From: Chitinophagaceae bacterium
Lineage (GTDB): Bacteria; Bacteroidota; Bacteroidia; Chitinophagales; Chitinophagaceae
DNA: 64,000 bases
Reading direction: 5' to 3'
Assembly (NCBI GenBank): GCA_016708765.1
Contig: JADJFD010000001.1
Coordinates: 1-64,000, forward strand
In this document: positions 40,901-49,513 of the stretch, in pieces
Layout of the letters: each line of letters starts with the position of its first letter
Numbering within the stretch: the first letter of the stretch is position 1
The notes under the pieces: generated by a model
Seen by the model: only the letters and a program-made list of their open reading frames with translations
Databases searched by the model: none
What the model was told of the DNA's origin: nothing
Translations under genes and position numbers: made by a program

Positions 40901-41953
40901 TGCATCATTAGGTTTTATACCAATGGCTTTATCAAGTGGCGCAGGTGCAGAAGTGCAAAAGCCATTGGCAACAGTTGTAATAGGCGGTTTGATAACAGCA
41001 ACTTTCCTTACACTGGTAGTATTGCCTTTGCTCTACATCATTTTTTCATCTAAAAGAAAACCCAAAATGAAACCTGTAACAACAGTAATAGCAGGTATTG
41101 TTTTATTGTGTTTGTCAAACAATGTGCAGGCACAGCAACCATCTGCAAAAAGAGTAAGTATTACAGAAGCTATTACTTTGGCAAAAAACAACCTGCAATA
41201 CGAAATAAATAACCAGCAGATAAGTAAAGGTCAGGCACAAAAAAACAGCAACTGCTTTACCAAAGACAGGTGTATTTGCAGAAAATGAAGATTTTCGGCC
41301 AAGCGATAATAAAGGCATACTTAAAATTGGCCTATCACAAAGCGTAGCATGGCCAGGTTTATACAAAGCACAAAAAAATCTGTATGGCGAACAGTTGAAG
41401 TATTACCAGGCAAATACAGCCGCTATTGAAATTGATATTAAAAGAGATGTAAGAACAGTTTATTATCAGCTATGGTACTTGCAGGACAAACAGCAATTGT
41501 ATCACCGCTTAGATAGCATTTACAAATCATTAAGCAATGCAGCCATCCTTAAAGTAAAAACTGGCGACAGTCCGGGATTAGACAGCATTGCAGCCAATGT
41601 AAGAATGAGTGAGCTACAGGCATTGTTAATTCAAATGAGTAATGAAATTCAGATACAACAGCAGTCGTTGATGCAATTAGTTAATACAAACGAACTGATG
41701 CTGCCGGTAATGATGCCACTGGAAAAATTATCAATGCCGGGAATTGCAAATGATAGTATTCACCCGTACTGGCATTGCAATCGCAAACAGTCAATATTGC
41801 CAATGCAGGAATTGGAGTAATAAAGAATGAAAATAAACCTGAGTTTGCAGGTCGTTTCTTTAGTCAGCGATTGTGGGGGAAAAAAACTATTTAGAAAACC
41901 TGAACGGATATAATCAGTCAGTGATTCAATATTACTATTACATCAACCAATAA
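37962..41953 (+). CDS. czcA: CzcA-type RND permease fused to a TolC domain, heavily frameshifted
   Basis: About 1,330 codons. N-terminal TM1 (KLVIGLMTLALIIWGAW), LPLDAVPDITNNQVQI, HDDIDIYFARQ; TM4 motif DFGLIVDGAVIIVE, the HME1 signature of Zn/Co/Cd pumps; then TM8-12 to about 41080, and a TolC-like domain with a signal-like LLCLSNNVQAQQ and SITEAITLAKNNLQYEI. At least eight frame breaks, all consistent with single bases. Near 41880 the second helical hairpin of TolC (about 110 residues) is missing, joining GRFFSQRLWG to YLENLNGYNQSV. If real, the channel part is non-functional. Confidence 0.87.
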
Positions 41954-41965
41954 AAAAATAAACCG

Positions 41966-43222
41966 ATGAAGAAGTTTTTAATAATAGCAATCATTCTCAC
42001 AGGTCTTGTATCTGTTACTTCCTGCGGAAGTAAAGGCAATGCCGAAGCAGCCAAACCTGAAGAAGAGCATACAGACGAACATGAAAACAAAAACACCGCA
42101 ACGCTGACAGAGGAACAGATTAAAAGCATTGGCGTTGAATTAGGAGTTATTGAAGACAAACAACTAACAGCGGCACTCAAAACTAATGGTGTGCTGAAAG
42201 TACCTAATCAAAACAAAGCCAGTGTAAACTCTATTTACAGCGGAGTAATAAAATCCTTATCCGTACAACCTGGTAATGTTGTAGAAAAAGGACAGGTGAT
42301 AGCCACCGTTGCCAACCCTGAATTTATACAGGTGCAAAGTGATTACCTGAGTGTGAATGGAAAAATTGTAATGGCTGAATTAGAAGTAAAACGGCAAAAA
42401 GAACTGAATGCAGGAAATGCAGGAGCTTTAAAAAATTTACAGGCAGCAGAGACAGAATTAAGAACATTGCGGACACTAAAATCAACATTGCAGCAGCAAA
42501 TACAATTGATGGGTATTAATCCGGCAAGGCTATCCAGTGGAAAACTGATTTCAGTACTTGCCATCACAAGCCCTATCAGTGGCGTAGTAAGTAATGTAAT
42601 GGTAAAAATGGGCAGTTATGTAGATGTAAGTACAGCGGTTGCTGAAATTGTTGACAACAGCCAATTGCACCTTGATTTGTTTGTATATGAAAAAGATTTG
42701 CCCAAGCTGAAAAATAACCAGCTGATACATTTCACCCTTACCAACAATCCGGGTAAAGAATATGATGCACAGATTTTTTCTTTAGGCTCATCTTTTGAAG
42801 GGGAGAGCAAAGCAGTTACGGTACATGCTATGGTGCAGGGTGATAAAACAGGATTAATAGACGGTATGAATATTACTGCCGCTATCAGTTTGGAAAAAGC
42901 AACCGTACCGGCTGTGCCAACAGAAGCCATAATAACTATAGCCGGACAAGATTATATCTTTATGCTTACAGATAAACATGCTGAAGATGAACATACTGCC
43001 GGTAGTAAAGACAGTATTAAACATGATGTTAAGGAGGAACCGGAACATGAGGAAGAAAAAGGGCTGACCTTTGAAATAATACCTGTTGCCAAAGGCACAA
43101 CAGATGTAGGCTATACAGAAATCACCTTGCTTAAAGAAATTCCTAAGGGTGCAAAGATTGTTGTGAAAGGTGCATTTTTTGTATTAGCAAAAATGACGAA
43201 TACCGGCGAACATGAACATTAA
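41966..43222 (+). CDS. czcB: CzcB-type periplasmic adaptor
   Basis: 418-aa lipoprotein adaptor: lipobox SVTSC (Cys20), acidic/His linker (EEEHTDEHENKN), coiled-coil hairpin (AELEVKRQKELNAG, TLRTLKSTLQQQIQL), lipoyl and barrel domains (SITSPISGVVSNVMVKMG-like ITSPISGVVSNV, LHLDLFVYEKDL), and a C-terminal His-rich insertion (KHAEDEHTAGSK, EEPEHEEEKG) near 335-360 that may bind Zn. It completes the pump begun by the CzcA-TolC gene, 12 bp downstream of it. Intact. Confidence 0.92.
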   Translation: MKKFLIIAIILTGLVSVTSCGSKGNAEAAKPEEEHTDEHENKNTATLTEEQIKSIGVELGVIEDKQLTAALKTNGVLKVPNQNKASVNSIYSGVIKSLSVQPGNVVEKGQVIATVANPEFIQVQSDYLSVNGKIVMAELEVKRQKELNAGNAGALKNLQAAETELRTLRTLKSTLQQQIQLMGINPARLSSGKLISVLAITSPISGVVSNVMVKMGSYVDVSTAVAEIVDNSQLHLDLFVYEKDLPKLKNNQLIHFTLTNNPGKEYDAQIFSLGSSFEGESKAVTVHAMVQGDKTGLIDGMNITAAISLEKATVPAVPTEAIITIAGQDYIFMLTDKHAEDEHTAGSKDSIKHDVKEEPEHEEEKGLTFEIIPVAKGTTDVGYTEITLLKEIPKGAKIVVKGAFFVLAKMTNTGEHEH

Positions 43223-43233
43223 AAAAAAGCAGC

Positions 43234-43616
43234 ATGAAATTTTATACAGCAATGCCAAAAACACTAAAACCCTTTTATCAAACTGAACTGAATAAAGCAA
43301 CAACTTTATTACAGCAGGGAAAATTACAAGAGTGCTGGCGGCATTATGAAAGGGCTCACATTTTAGGGCAACGGTATCCACTGCAACATTCCTATGTACA
43401 TTGGCTAATGTTGAAGTTTGGTATTAAAATAAAAGCACAAAAGAAGTTTTAGGCCAAATAACCCGTTTGGTTTTTGGCGGTGTAAAATCATTTGTTGGTA
43501 CTGTGCCAATTGGTAACACCGGTGGTGCTAATGTGCCCCCGTTAAAACAAATGGAAATACCGATAAAGGGTTGCAGATGGAAACGTCTGCAACCTTTTTT
43601 TATTTGCAATATTTAA
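43234..43616 (+). CDS. DUF3703 family protein, frameshifted
   Basis: Small soluble protein: MPKTLKPFYQTELNKATTLL, LQECWRHYERAHILGQRYPLQHSYVHWLMLKFG, matching DUF3703, which is nearly always next to CzcCBA. The frame breaks near 43437; adding one A gives EVLGQITRLVFGGVKSFVGTVPIGNTGGANVPPLKQMEIP and runs to TAA at 43614-43616. The last codons run through a terminator hairpin, so the natural stop could be a little earlier. Function unknown. Confidence 0.82.
43568..43602 (+). terminator. Rho-independent terminator
   Basis: GGTTGCAGA pairs with TCTGCAACC over an 8-nt loop, then a seven-T run. Perfect 9-bp stem. It ends the CzcA-CzcB-DUF3703 transcript, so the ATPase just downstream must have its own promoter or depend on read-through. 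Confidence 0.8.
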
Positions 43617-43626
43617 AAGGTAATAC

Positions 43627-45677
43627 ATGATAAATAAAGACCCAAAACATAAACACACCTACGATGCACAAGGCAGGATGACTTGCTGTACACAGGAAGA
43701 AAAAATTTACAGCAAAGCCGGTGCTTCATCATTATTGAAAGAAGGCCATAGCCATGATGATGGACATGACCACGACCATGAAGAAGGCGACGGGCATGAC
43801 CATTCAGGAGGCAGTCAAACAACATTGCAAATGTTTCTACCTGCAATCATTAGTTTGATTCTTTTATTTGCTGCCATTGCATTAGATAATTGGTTTCCGC
43901 AAAGCTGGTTTACAGGTTGGGTAAGGATTGTTTGGTATGCAATAACTTATTTACCTGTAGGCCTTCCTGTAATTAAAGAAGCAGTTGAAAGCATTGGAAA
44001 GGGAGAAATCTTTTCAGAGTTTTTATTAATGACTATTGCAACCATTGGTGCATTTGCCATTGGCGAATATCCTGAAGGCGTAGCAGTAATGTTATTCTAT
44101 GCAGTTGGTGAAGTGTTTCAGACGATGGCAGTGAAAAGAGCAAAGGCAAATATAAAATCCTTGCTTGACCAGCGACCTGATGAAGTGACGATTTTAGAAA
44201 ATAACCAGGCTAAAACCATAAAAGCGGCAGATGCAAAAATTGGCGATATCATACAATTAAAGTCAGGTGAAAAATTAGGATTGGATGGGGAGTTAATTTC
44301 AGAAACTGCATCATTCAATACCGCAGCACTCACCGGCGAAAGCAAACCAGACACTAAAGCAAAAGGTGAAACTGTTTTGGCTGGCATGATAAATTTAAAC
44401 ACCGTTGCACAGATAAAAGTTACTACTGCTTACACAGATAGTAAGTTGAGCAAGATTTTAGAAATGGTGCAAAATGCTACTGCTCAAAAAGCACCTACTG
44501 AATTATTCATCCGCAAGTTTGCAAAAATCTATACACCGATTGTTGTTGCTTTAGCCATTCTGATTTGTGTTTTACCAATGCTATTTGTAGATAATTATGT
44601 TTTCAGAGATTGGTTATACAGGGCATTGGTTTTCTTAGTTATCTCATGCCCCTGTGCATTGGTTATTTCAATTCCGTTAGGCTATTTTGGCGGCATTGGT
44701 GCAGCAAGCAAGAATGGAATATTATTTAAAGGCAGCAACTTTTTAGACGTTATTGCCAATATTCAAAATGTAGTGATGGATAAAACCGGCACTATGACCG
44801 AAGGCGTTTTTAAAGTGCAGGAAGTTGTTATAAAACCCGAGTTTAATAAAGATGAAATCCTGCAAATGGTAAATGCTTTGGAAAGTCAAAGTACCCATCC
44901 CGTTGCAACTGCCATTCACGATTTTGTTGGCAATATCAATACCGAAATAAAATTAAATGCAGTAGAAGAAATTGCAGGGCATGGCTTAAAAGCAGAAGTA
45001 AATGGTAAAGAATTATTGGTAGGCAATTTTAAATTGATGGATAAATTTTCTATCAAATACGACATTGACCCTGCAAGTATTGTTTACACTTTAATTGCCA
45101 TTGCTTACGAGAAAAAATTTGCAGGTTATCTCACCATTGCTGATAGCATTAAAGAAGATGCGCAGGAAGCAGTTGACAAACTGCATAGCATGAATGTAAA
45201 AACAACTATGCTGAGTGGCGACAAAAGCAATGTTGTAAAATTTGTTGCAGATAAATTAGGAATAGATAATGCTTTGGCGATTTATTGCCAGAAGATAAAG
45301 TAAACAAAGTAAAAGAAATAAAAGGCCGGAACGAAACTGTTGCATTCGTAGGCGATGGTGTAAACGATGCCCCGGTAGTGGCATTGAGCAATGTAGGCAT
45401 AGCAATGGGTGGTTTAGGAAGTGATGCTACTATTGAAACCGCAGATGTTGTAATACAAGACGACAGGCCAAGCAAAATTGCAATGGCAATAAATATTGGT
45501 AAGCAAACAAAGAAAATCGTTTGGCAAAATATCACACTTGCATTTGCAGTAAAGGCAATAGTATTAGTATTAGGTGCAGGTGGCCTTGCTACAATGTGGG
45601 AAGCCGTTTTTGCAGATGTAGGAGTAGCTTTGTTGGCTATATTTAATGCAGTTAGGATACAGAGAATGAAATTTTGA
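43627..45677 (+). CDS. Zn/Cd P1B-2 ATPase, frameshifted
   Basis: Zinc/cadmium/lead exporter of the ZntA/CadA group. N-terminal CC (RMTCCTQEE) and a His/Asp-rich stretch (GHSHDDGHDHDHEEGDGHDH) that should bind Zn2+; six-plus TM helices; metal motif CPCALVIS; TGESKP; DKTGT; THPVATAIHDF; after frame repair VGDGVNDAPVVAL. One break near 45280 (single base) joins NALAIYCQ to LLPEDKVNKVKEIKGR. Works with CzcCBA: this pump brings the metal to the periplasm and the RND pump expels it. Confidence 0.92.
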
Positions 45678-46683
45678 TACCAGCTTATGTTTTTCATGGC
45701 ATCTTCGTTGTGTCACTCACTTGTACTTTCGGTTCATTGGGCATCAAATTGTTCTCCGTAGCATCTGTTGTTTTCTTTGAAACAAACTTTGCATGAAGAA
45801 CTCCTTTGCACAGACCCCACGCTGCGCCGGTAAAGGTGTTCGTCATTCGTCGTCAGCAAGCAATCATGCCAAACCATTGCAGCAGCAGCAATAAATCTGT
45901 TTATAAACTTTTATGGTATTGCTGCACCTGCAATGCCCTTCGGGCTGCTATCGCAGGTTTGTCATGCTGCTTGCAGTTCCGGTTCATTCCTCACGGCAGC
46001 TACTGTGTCCTTCACGCCACTTCGTTCATTTCTTCCTTCGTTCCGCTTCATTACACCTCGTTCGTAGCTAAACCATTTGCTTCATGCTGGGCATCCCAAC
46101 CAATGCACAAAGCAACACACAGGGAATGCACCAGCCTTTCGCAAGCCAACCCTACAATACTCACTGGGTTTCATTCCGCTTCACTACGTCATTCATTCAC
46201 ATCAGTAGCGTTCAGTCCACCCGCTGCCCATAATTTGGCTCGCCGTCCGCCCCACTTCGGCTGCGTTCACCTTGCGGATGCTAATTGCTTATTCGTACCT
46301 CATTTCGCAAAGCACCGCTAAGGTTCACTTGCATAGTTCAGCCGCCTTCGTACCCTTCGGGAAATTTACTCCGGCGGCTTCCTATGGAGCTGGCATCGTA
46401 GCAGCCACTTGGCTATGCTTCTTTTCATTTATCCGATAAGTGGCTGCTGCTTTACTGCCAGCCCCTTCGTGGGGGCTCGCAGGCACTTCCATTCGTTCCT
46501 CATTCCAGTGCCTTATGGCGGCTCGCCACCCAGGCTACAGTGCGGACAAGTGTGCCGCACGGCTATGCTTCTTTTTTGCCGCAGGCGCTTTTACCGGCAG
46601 GCTGACACACAACCTTCCGTTCATAAAGAACCTTACATTTGCTAAAATAATTAGCGTTGCCTTACTACCGGATTATTATATGG
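45678..46683. other. 1-kb noncoding-looking, TTCG-rich region
   Basis: GC-richer than its surroundings with a strong excess of TTCG/TTC on the forward strand. Contains an inverted repeat GCAGCCACTT (46401-46410) / AAGTGGCTGC (46438-46447), a direct repeat GGCTATGCTTCTTTT (46411-46425 and 46561-46575), and several short GC hairpins. The open frames here give Ser/His/Pro-rich products without any family pattern. No gene is supported; it could be a structured RNA or a replication/transfer site. Confidence 0.45.
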
Positions 46684-46884
46684 ATGAAGAATAAACGAAA
46701 GCCGTTGCAAGGTATCCGGCAGATGGAGCAATATAATATTGCCCTTGTTTATAACATGATTAAGAAAACTGCCCATTCCAAAATAAACAGTTCCCAGATT
46801 CAGGATATAGAAGTAGCCATGCTACCTAATCAATCTACTGCCGTTATTAACTACTTGAATCGTATTCATAAGAAGAAGCCCTAA
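46684..46884 (+). CDS. Possible small protein
   Basis: 66 aa, rich in Lys, Asn and Ile: RKPLQGIRQMEQYNIALVYN, then INYLNRIHKKKP. No recognisable domain. AT-rich like normal genes of this genome and unlike the 1-kb TTCG-rich region before it, which is the only support. Confidence 0.35.
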   Translation: MKNKRKPLQGIRQMEQYNIALVYNMIKKTAHSKINSSQIQDIEVAMLPNQSTAVINYLNRIHKKKP

Positions 46885-46941
46885 AAGAAAATCAAAAAAG
46901 TACAGCAAGTTAGTCGGCTGGCACAGCCCCAATCTTTTGGT

Positions 46942-47013
46942 CTGCAAAGAAATTCCGCCATAAACACAAACCCACCGCACAAGGCCATCATTTATTGCGT
47001 TGCTTCTTTGCAG
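46942..47013 (+). ncRNA. Structured element, copy 1
   Basis: Outer stem CTGCAAAGAA/TTCTTTGCAG (10 bp), a 4-nt internal loop on each side, inner stem CGCcATAAA/TTTATtGCG with one C-T mismatch, and an apical loop holding ACCC...CACA...GCCATC. Copy 2 at 47563 has the same plan with different, compensating stem bases. Confidence 0.55.
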
Positions 47014-47085
47014 TCCAGCTCCGCCGCCTGATGTGAATGCTTTCTTTTTTTTCCTTTTTTCTTTTAAAAAATAAATTTTATTAAA

Positions 47086-47436
47086 ATGAGAAATGCAAAT
47101 CACTTCTTCGGCTCTCACAACGGTTCAGAAAATTTCTATTGCCACAAACCTTCATTAATGCTTTACACTGATGGTGTGAAAGAGTTAGCAGAAAAAGCTG
47201 GGGCTTACTGGTTGATTGATTTAATTATTAGTCACCAGTGCCACAGGGATATAAACCTTGAACGGTTCCAGGTGTGGGATTTAAAGAGAGTGCAGGACAA
47301 TGTTTTTACAATTCTTGCAACAGATGGCAATCACAACAAAGTAACAAGTCAGGAAATTCCTTTCAGCGATTTTCCTTATGACCTTGCGACCATCTGGCTG
47401 GTAGATGGCTGCATGATGTTGCCATGTGAGTACTAA
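47086..47436 (+). CDS. DUF6876 family protein
   Basis: 116-aa protein matching DUF6876, small soluble proteins of Bacteroidota mobile elements: FYCHKPSLMLYTDGVKELAEKAGAYWLIDLI, FQVWDLKRVQDNVFTILATDGN, PFSDFPYDLATIWLVDGCMMLPCEY. No catalytic motif known. It sits between the two structured elements, with a terminator after it. Confidence 0.8.
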   Translation: MRNANHFFGSHNGSENFYCHKPSLMLYTDGVKELAEKAGAYWLIDLIISHQCHRDINLERFQVWDLKRVQDNVFTILATDGNHNKVTSQEIPFSDFPYDLATIWLVDGCMMLPCEY

Positions 47437-47442
47437 ACAAAG

Positions 47443-47469
47443 GCGGTCAGCAATGGCCGCTTTTCTTTT
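47443..47469 (+). terminator. Terminator after the DUF6876 gene
   Basis: GCGGTC, loop AGCAAT, GGCCGC (one G-T pair), then TTTTCTTTT. Confidence 0.65.
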
Positions 47470-47562
47470 ATACTGCATGAACTGTTGTGATGATGCTTTA
47501 TGTGCATAGTATTCTTTTTATAAGCAAGGTAGCTACGGCAGCCCACCGCACCGACCCAACAA

Positions 47563-47640
47563 AAAAAACCAAAAGCTTACGGCATAAACACAGACCCGGC
47601 ACACAAAGCCATCTTTTATTCCGTTTCCTTTTGGTTTTTT
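47563..47640 (+). ncRNA. Structured element, copy 2
   Basis: Outer stem AAAAAACCAAAAG/CTTTTGGTTTTTT (13 bp perfect), 4-nt internal loops, inner stem CGGcATAAA/TTTATtCCG with the same C-T mismatch as copy 1, apical loop with ACCC...CACA...GCCATC conserved. The third base pair of the inner stem is G-C here and C-G in copy 1. The T-rich 3' side also makes it a possible terminator. Confidence 0.55.
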
Positions 47641-47904
47641 ATCTGCCTTCGCTGGTGAGAAGCTTATAAAAATTATACATTATGCACAAGCAGCTTCGTA
47701 TCATCACCAGCAGGCGCATCATTTCAGTATGCCCATTCAGCAGTTCCTTATTTGCTCCTCTTCCTTCCTTGCCTTCTTGGGTTTTTAGCAGGCACATCGG
47801 CAGGCAGCCAGTTTATTATCAGTATCGTGGCACCCGGGTTTTTGCTTTAGGTTCCAGCGGTTGGTTCGTTCATTGTTTTCCATCAGGCCGTCGTTGGCTT
47901 TGTT

Positions 47905-47925
47905 CACTGCCCTTTTAGGGCAGTG
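47905..47925. terminator. Hairpin between convergent transcripts
   Basis: CACTGCCC, loop TTTTA, GGGCAGTG, perfect 8 bp. Confidence 0.55.
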
Positions 47926-47935
47926 TTTCAAAATC

Positions 47936-47967
47936 AAAAGCCCCGCCAGGAATGGCAGGGCTTTTTT
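47936..47967. terminator. Bidirectional rho-independent terminator
   Basis: AAAAGCCCcGCC / GGCaGGGCTTTT with a 6-nt loop and flanking A and T runs. It lies 29 bp beyond the stop of the reverse-strand gene at 47996 and would serve it. Confidence 0.75.
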
Positions 47968-47995
47968 ACTAAAGAATGAACAGATTTATTGATGC

Positions 47996-48751
47996 TTACA
48001 GACCACTTACTTTAACCAACGCTAAAGCGTTGTATGCACCATTTTTCAGCGGATACATTTGTCCGTTAACTTCCTGATAAAACTCAATTCCTAATGCAAG
48101 GAATAAAGGATGGGTGCTGTTTGCAGTTACTGCATTTACAAGATTGATTACTGCGGTTGGATTAGCATCCCATGGCAACACAGCAGTTGACTGTGCATCC
48201 ATTACAAAAGTTTCATTTTCAAAATCAATTTCTGCACCTGTAGAAACAATTTTGAAGTGAGTAGAACCACCCGGACCTGCAATCATGTTGATTGGCACAA
48301 ACGCCGGAATGTTTGCAGTCAATGTACCGGCCACCCTGTCAATTGTTGCAGTGAATGGTGCATAGATGGTAGTACCAAGTTTACCAGCGATGTTAAACTC
48401 AAAACCTTCCAGCAATTCAGCTTCGCCATCAATCACATTACGCAAGCCACGGACATTTGTAACGTCTTCCTGAATCACTTTCACCATCTCAGCAGTAAGA
48501 CGGCTCACCATCCGGCTGTCAGAAGCATTTTGCAACATTGCACGGATTGCATTACGCAAAAGCTTACCAGCTTTACCGGCTCTGCCAAACTCTTCGCCGT
48601 TTTCCCTGGTCCTTTGAAAATTTGGGTCATTGGCAATTTTGTCAGCAGATACACCGCCTTTTTCTCTTGCCAGATAACCGTCCTGAGATTTGTAGAAAGT
48701 AATGCCACCGATAGTGCCATCTAATTTGATAATTCCTTTTTGCCTTGCCAT
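47996..48751 (-). CDS. Unknown 251-aa island protein
   Basis: The only island gene on the reverse strand. Starts MARQKGIIKLDGTIGGITFYKSQDGYLA; N-terminal third is rich in Lys/Arg/Gly (FQRTRENGEEFGRAGKAGKLLRNAIR), the rest is beta-rich with segments such as FEFNIAGKLGTTIYAPF and SAVLPWDANPTAVINLV. No signal peptide. I recall similar unannotated proteins in Bacteroidota genomes, but no function. It has its own terminator and an upstream AT-rich promoter region. Confidence 0.8.
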   Translation of the reverse strand: MARQKGIIKLDGTIGGITFYKSQDGYLAREKGGVSADKIANDPNFQRTRENGEEFGRAGKAGKLLRNAIRAMLQNASDSRMVSRLTAEMVKVIQEDVTNVRGLRNVIDGEAELLEGFEFNIAGKLGTTIYAPFTATIDRVAGTLTANIPAFVPINMIAGPGGSTHFKIVSTGAEIDFENETFVMDAQSTAVLPWDANPTAVINLVNAVTANSTHPLFLALGIEFYQEVNGQMYPLKNGAYNALALVKVSGL

Positions 48752-48920
48752 TGTAAAAAATTTATTAGGTTAATAATTTGTTTCAATTTTTTGCTGGGTT
48801 ACCAGCATTTGAAAACAAAAGTAGATGCCCAATAAAGCCTCAACAAATATGCAAGGTCATCCGTTCCGTTTATGCCACATTATTCCAACTAACACACTTT
48901 AACCGCCTTCAAAAAACAGT

Positions 48921-48928
48921 TATCTTTG
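48921..48928 (+). promoter_or_regulatory. Candidate -7 box
   Basis: TATCTTTG fits TAnnTTTG. It would serve the small gene at 48995. The rest of 48752-48994 holds the divergent promoter of the 251-aa protein; no gene is seen. Confidence 0.45.
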
Positions 48929-48994
48929 CTATACATTATTCATGTCAAAGGCATAGCCGAAGTATGGATAGTGCATGAAAAAGTTATTTGATTA

Positions 48995-49183
48995 ATGAAT
49001 AGACTGTGTATTTATCCAAAAGACATTCAGATAATCACAGGCAGAAGCGATAGGTATGGCAGAAATCTTATCAAGAAGATTAAAGACTACTTTAAGAAGG
49101 AACAACACCAGGTTGTTTCTATTGAAGAATTTTGCCAGTACATGGGCTTGCAGCAAGAAATTGTTGCAAAGCAATTAAGATAA
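48995..49183 (+). CDS. Small 62-aa protein near the right end of the island
   Basis: MNRLCIYPKDIQIITGRSDRYGRNL, then basic helix KIKDYFKKEQHQ and EEFCQYMGLQQEIVAKQL. The pattern resembles small Bacteroidota proteins that begin RLCIYPKDVQ and could be HTH-like DNA-binding. Position next to the right attachment site would fit a role in excision or regulation, but that is inference. Confidence 0.65.
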   Translation: MNRLCIYPKDIQIITGRSDRYGRNLIKKIKDYFKKEQHQVVSIEEFCQYMGLQQEIVAKQLR

Positions 49184-49290
49184 GTTTCAATACTTATTAT
49201 CGCTGATGTTATGATGCAATATTGCACACACCTACATCATCGTTTTATTTTCCTTTATTAATAGTGCGGCTTCTTTTCTTTAACCAATCT

Positions 49291-49311
49291 GAGGTCACAT
49301 TTGAGGTCACA
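49291..49311. repeat. Right double repeat, candidate arm-type recombinase site
   Basis: Two GAGGTCACA copies separated by TTT, identical to 7048-7068 and in the same orientation, 54 bp inside the right attachment site. Confidence 0.7.
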
Positions 49312-49318
49312 AAAACAA

Positions 49319-49351
49319 AAAAGCAGCTATGATAAAATCATAACTGCTTAA
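49319..49351 (-). terminator. Terminator of tRNA-Val(TAC)
   Basis: On the reverse strand AAGCAGTTATGAT pairs with ATCATAGCTGCTT, followed by TTTTG. It lies inside the island's right end, so the island supplies its own terminator for the tRNA it occupies. Confidence 0.65.
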
Positions 49352-49359
49352 TTACTAAG

Positions 49360-49434
49360 TGGGAGTTGACGGGTTCGAACCGCCGACCCTCTGCTTGTAA
49401 GGCAGATGCTCTGAACCAGCTGAGCTAAACTCCC
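49360..49434 (-). tRNA. tRNA-Val (anticodon TAC), island integration site
   Basis: Reverse strand: acceptor GGGAGTT/AACTCCC, D-arm TAGCTCAGCTGGTTCAGAGC, anticodon stem TCTGC/GCAGA with loop CTTACAA (anticodon TAC, reads Val GUA), T-arm GGCGG TTCGAAC CCGTC, discriminator A. CCA is not encoded. The 3' half is shared with the left attachment site. The tRNA remains whole because the island restored the tail. Confidence 0.93.
49365..49401. repeat. Right attachment site of the island
   Basis: 37 bp identical to 6895-6931, covering the acceptor, T-arm and variable region of the tRNA to the anticodon loop. Confidence 0.9.
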
Positions 49435-49513
49435 TTTTTAGGACGGCAAAGATAGGGGTGTGGCAGTTTTCAGACAAAATATTTTTAATCTATTTTAGCG
49501 TCAAATTCATTGA

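Larger units (their letters stand above)
47470..47995. other. Noncoding stretch with structured element copy 2 and terminators
   Basis: Beyond the structured element (47563-47640) and the hairpins at 47905-47967 no gene is supported; the short open frames here (up to 78 codons) show no family pattern. GC content is above that of the coding neighbours. Confidence 0.5.
6889..49401 (+). mobile_element. Integrated genomic island, about 42.5 kb, in tRNA-Val(TAC)
   Basis: Bounded by 37-bp identical direct repeats (6895-6931, 49365-49401) that form the 3' half of tRNA-Val. Contains a tyrosine recombinase 170 bp inside the left repeat, an excisionase-like HTH protein, a DUF3987 replication-type protein, a defence segment, two metal-resistance segments and a noncoding-rich right end. 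I find no relaxase, coupling protein, VirB4/TraG or other transfer genes, so it is an integrative island that may be mobilised by other elements, not a self-transmissible one. Confidence 0.9.

Noticed and set aside
45806..46321. 171-codon forward frame
   Set aside because: Composition (Ser, His, Phe, Cys-rich) matches translation of TTCG-rich DNA, with no domain and no close start signal.
46409..46694. Two overlapping forward frames of 78 and 84 codons
   Set aside because: They overlap each other and the hairpin/repeat region; neither looks like a protein.
47487..47918. Forward frames of 60 and 78 codons
   Set aside because: They run through the structured element and terminators; no family pattern.
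6889..49401. Integrative conjugative element
   Set aside because: No relaxase, coupling ATPase or type IV secretion genes are visible, so only an island is claimed.
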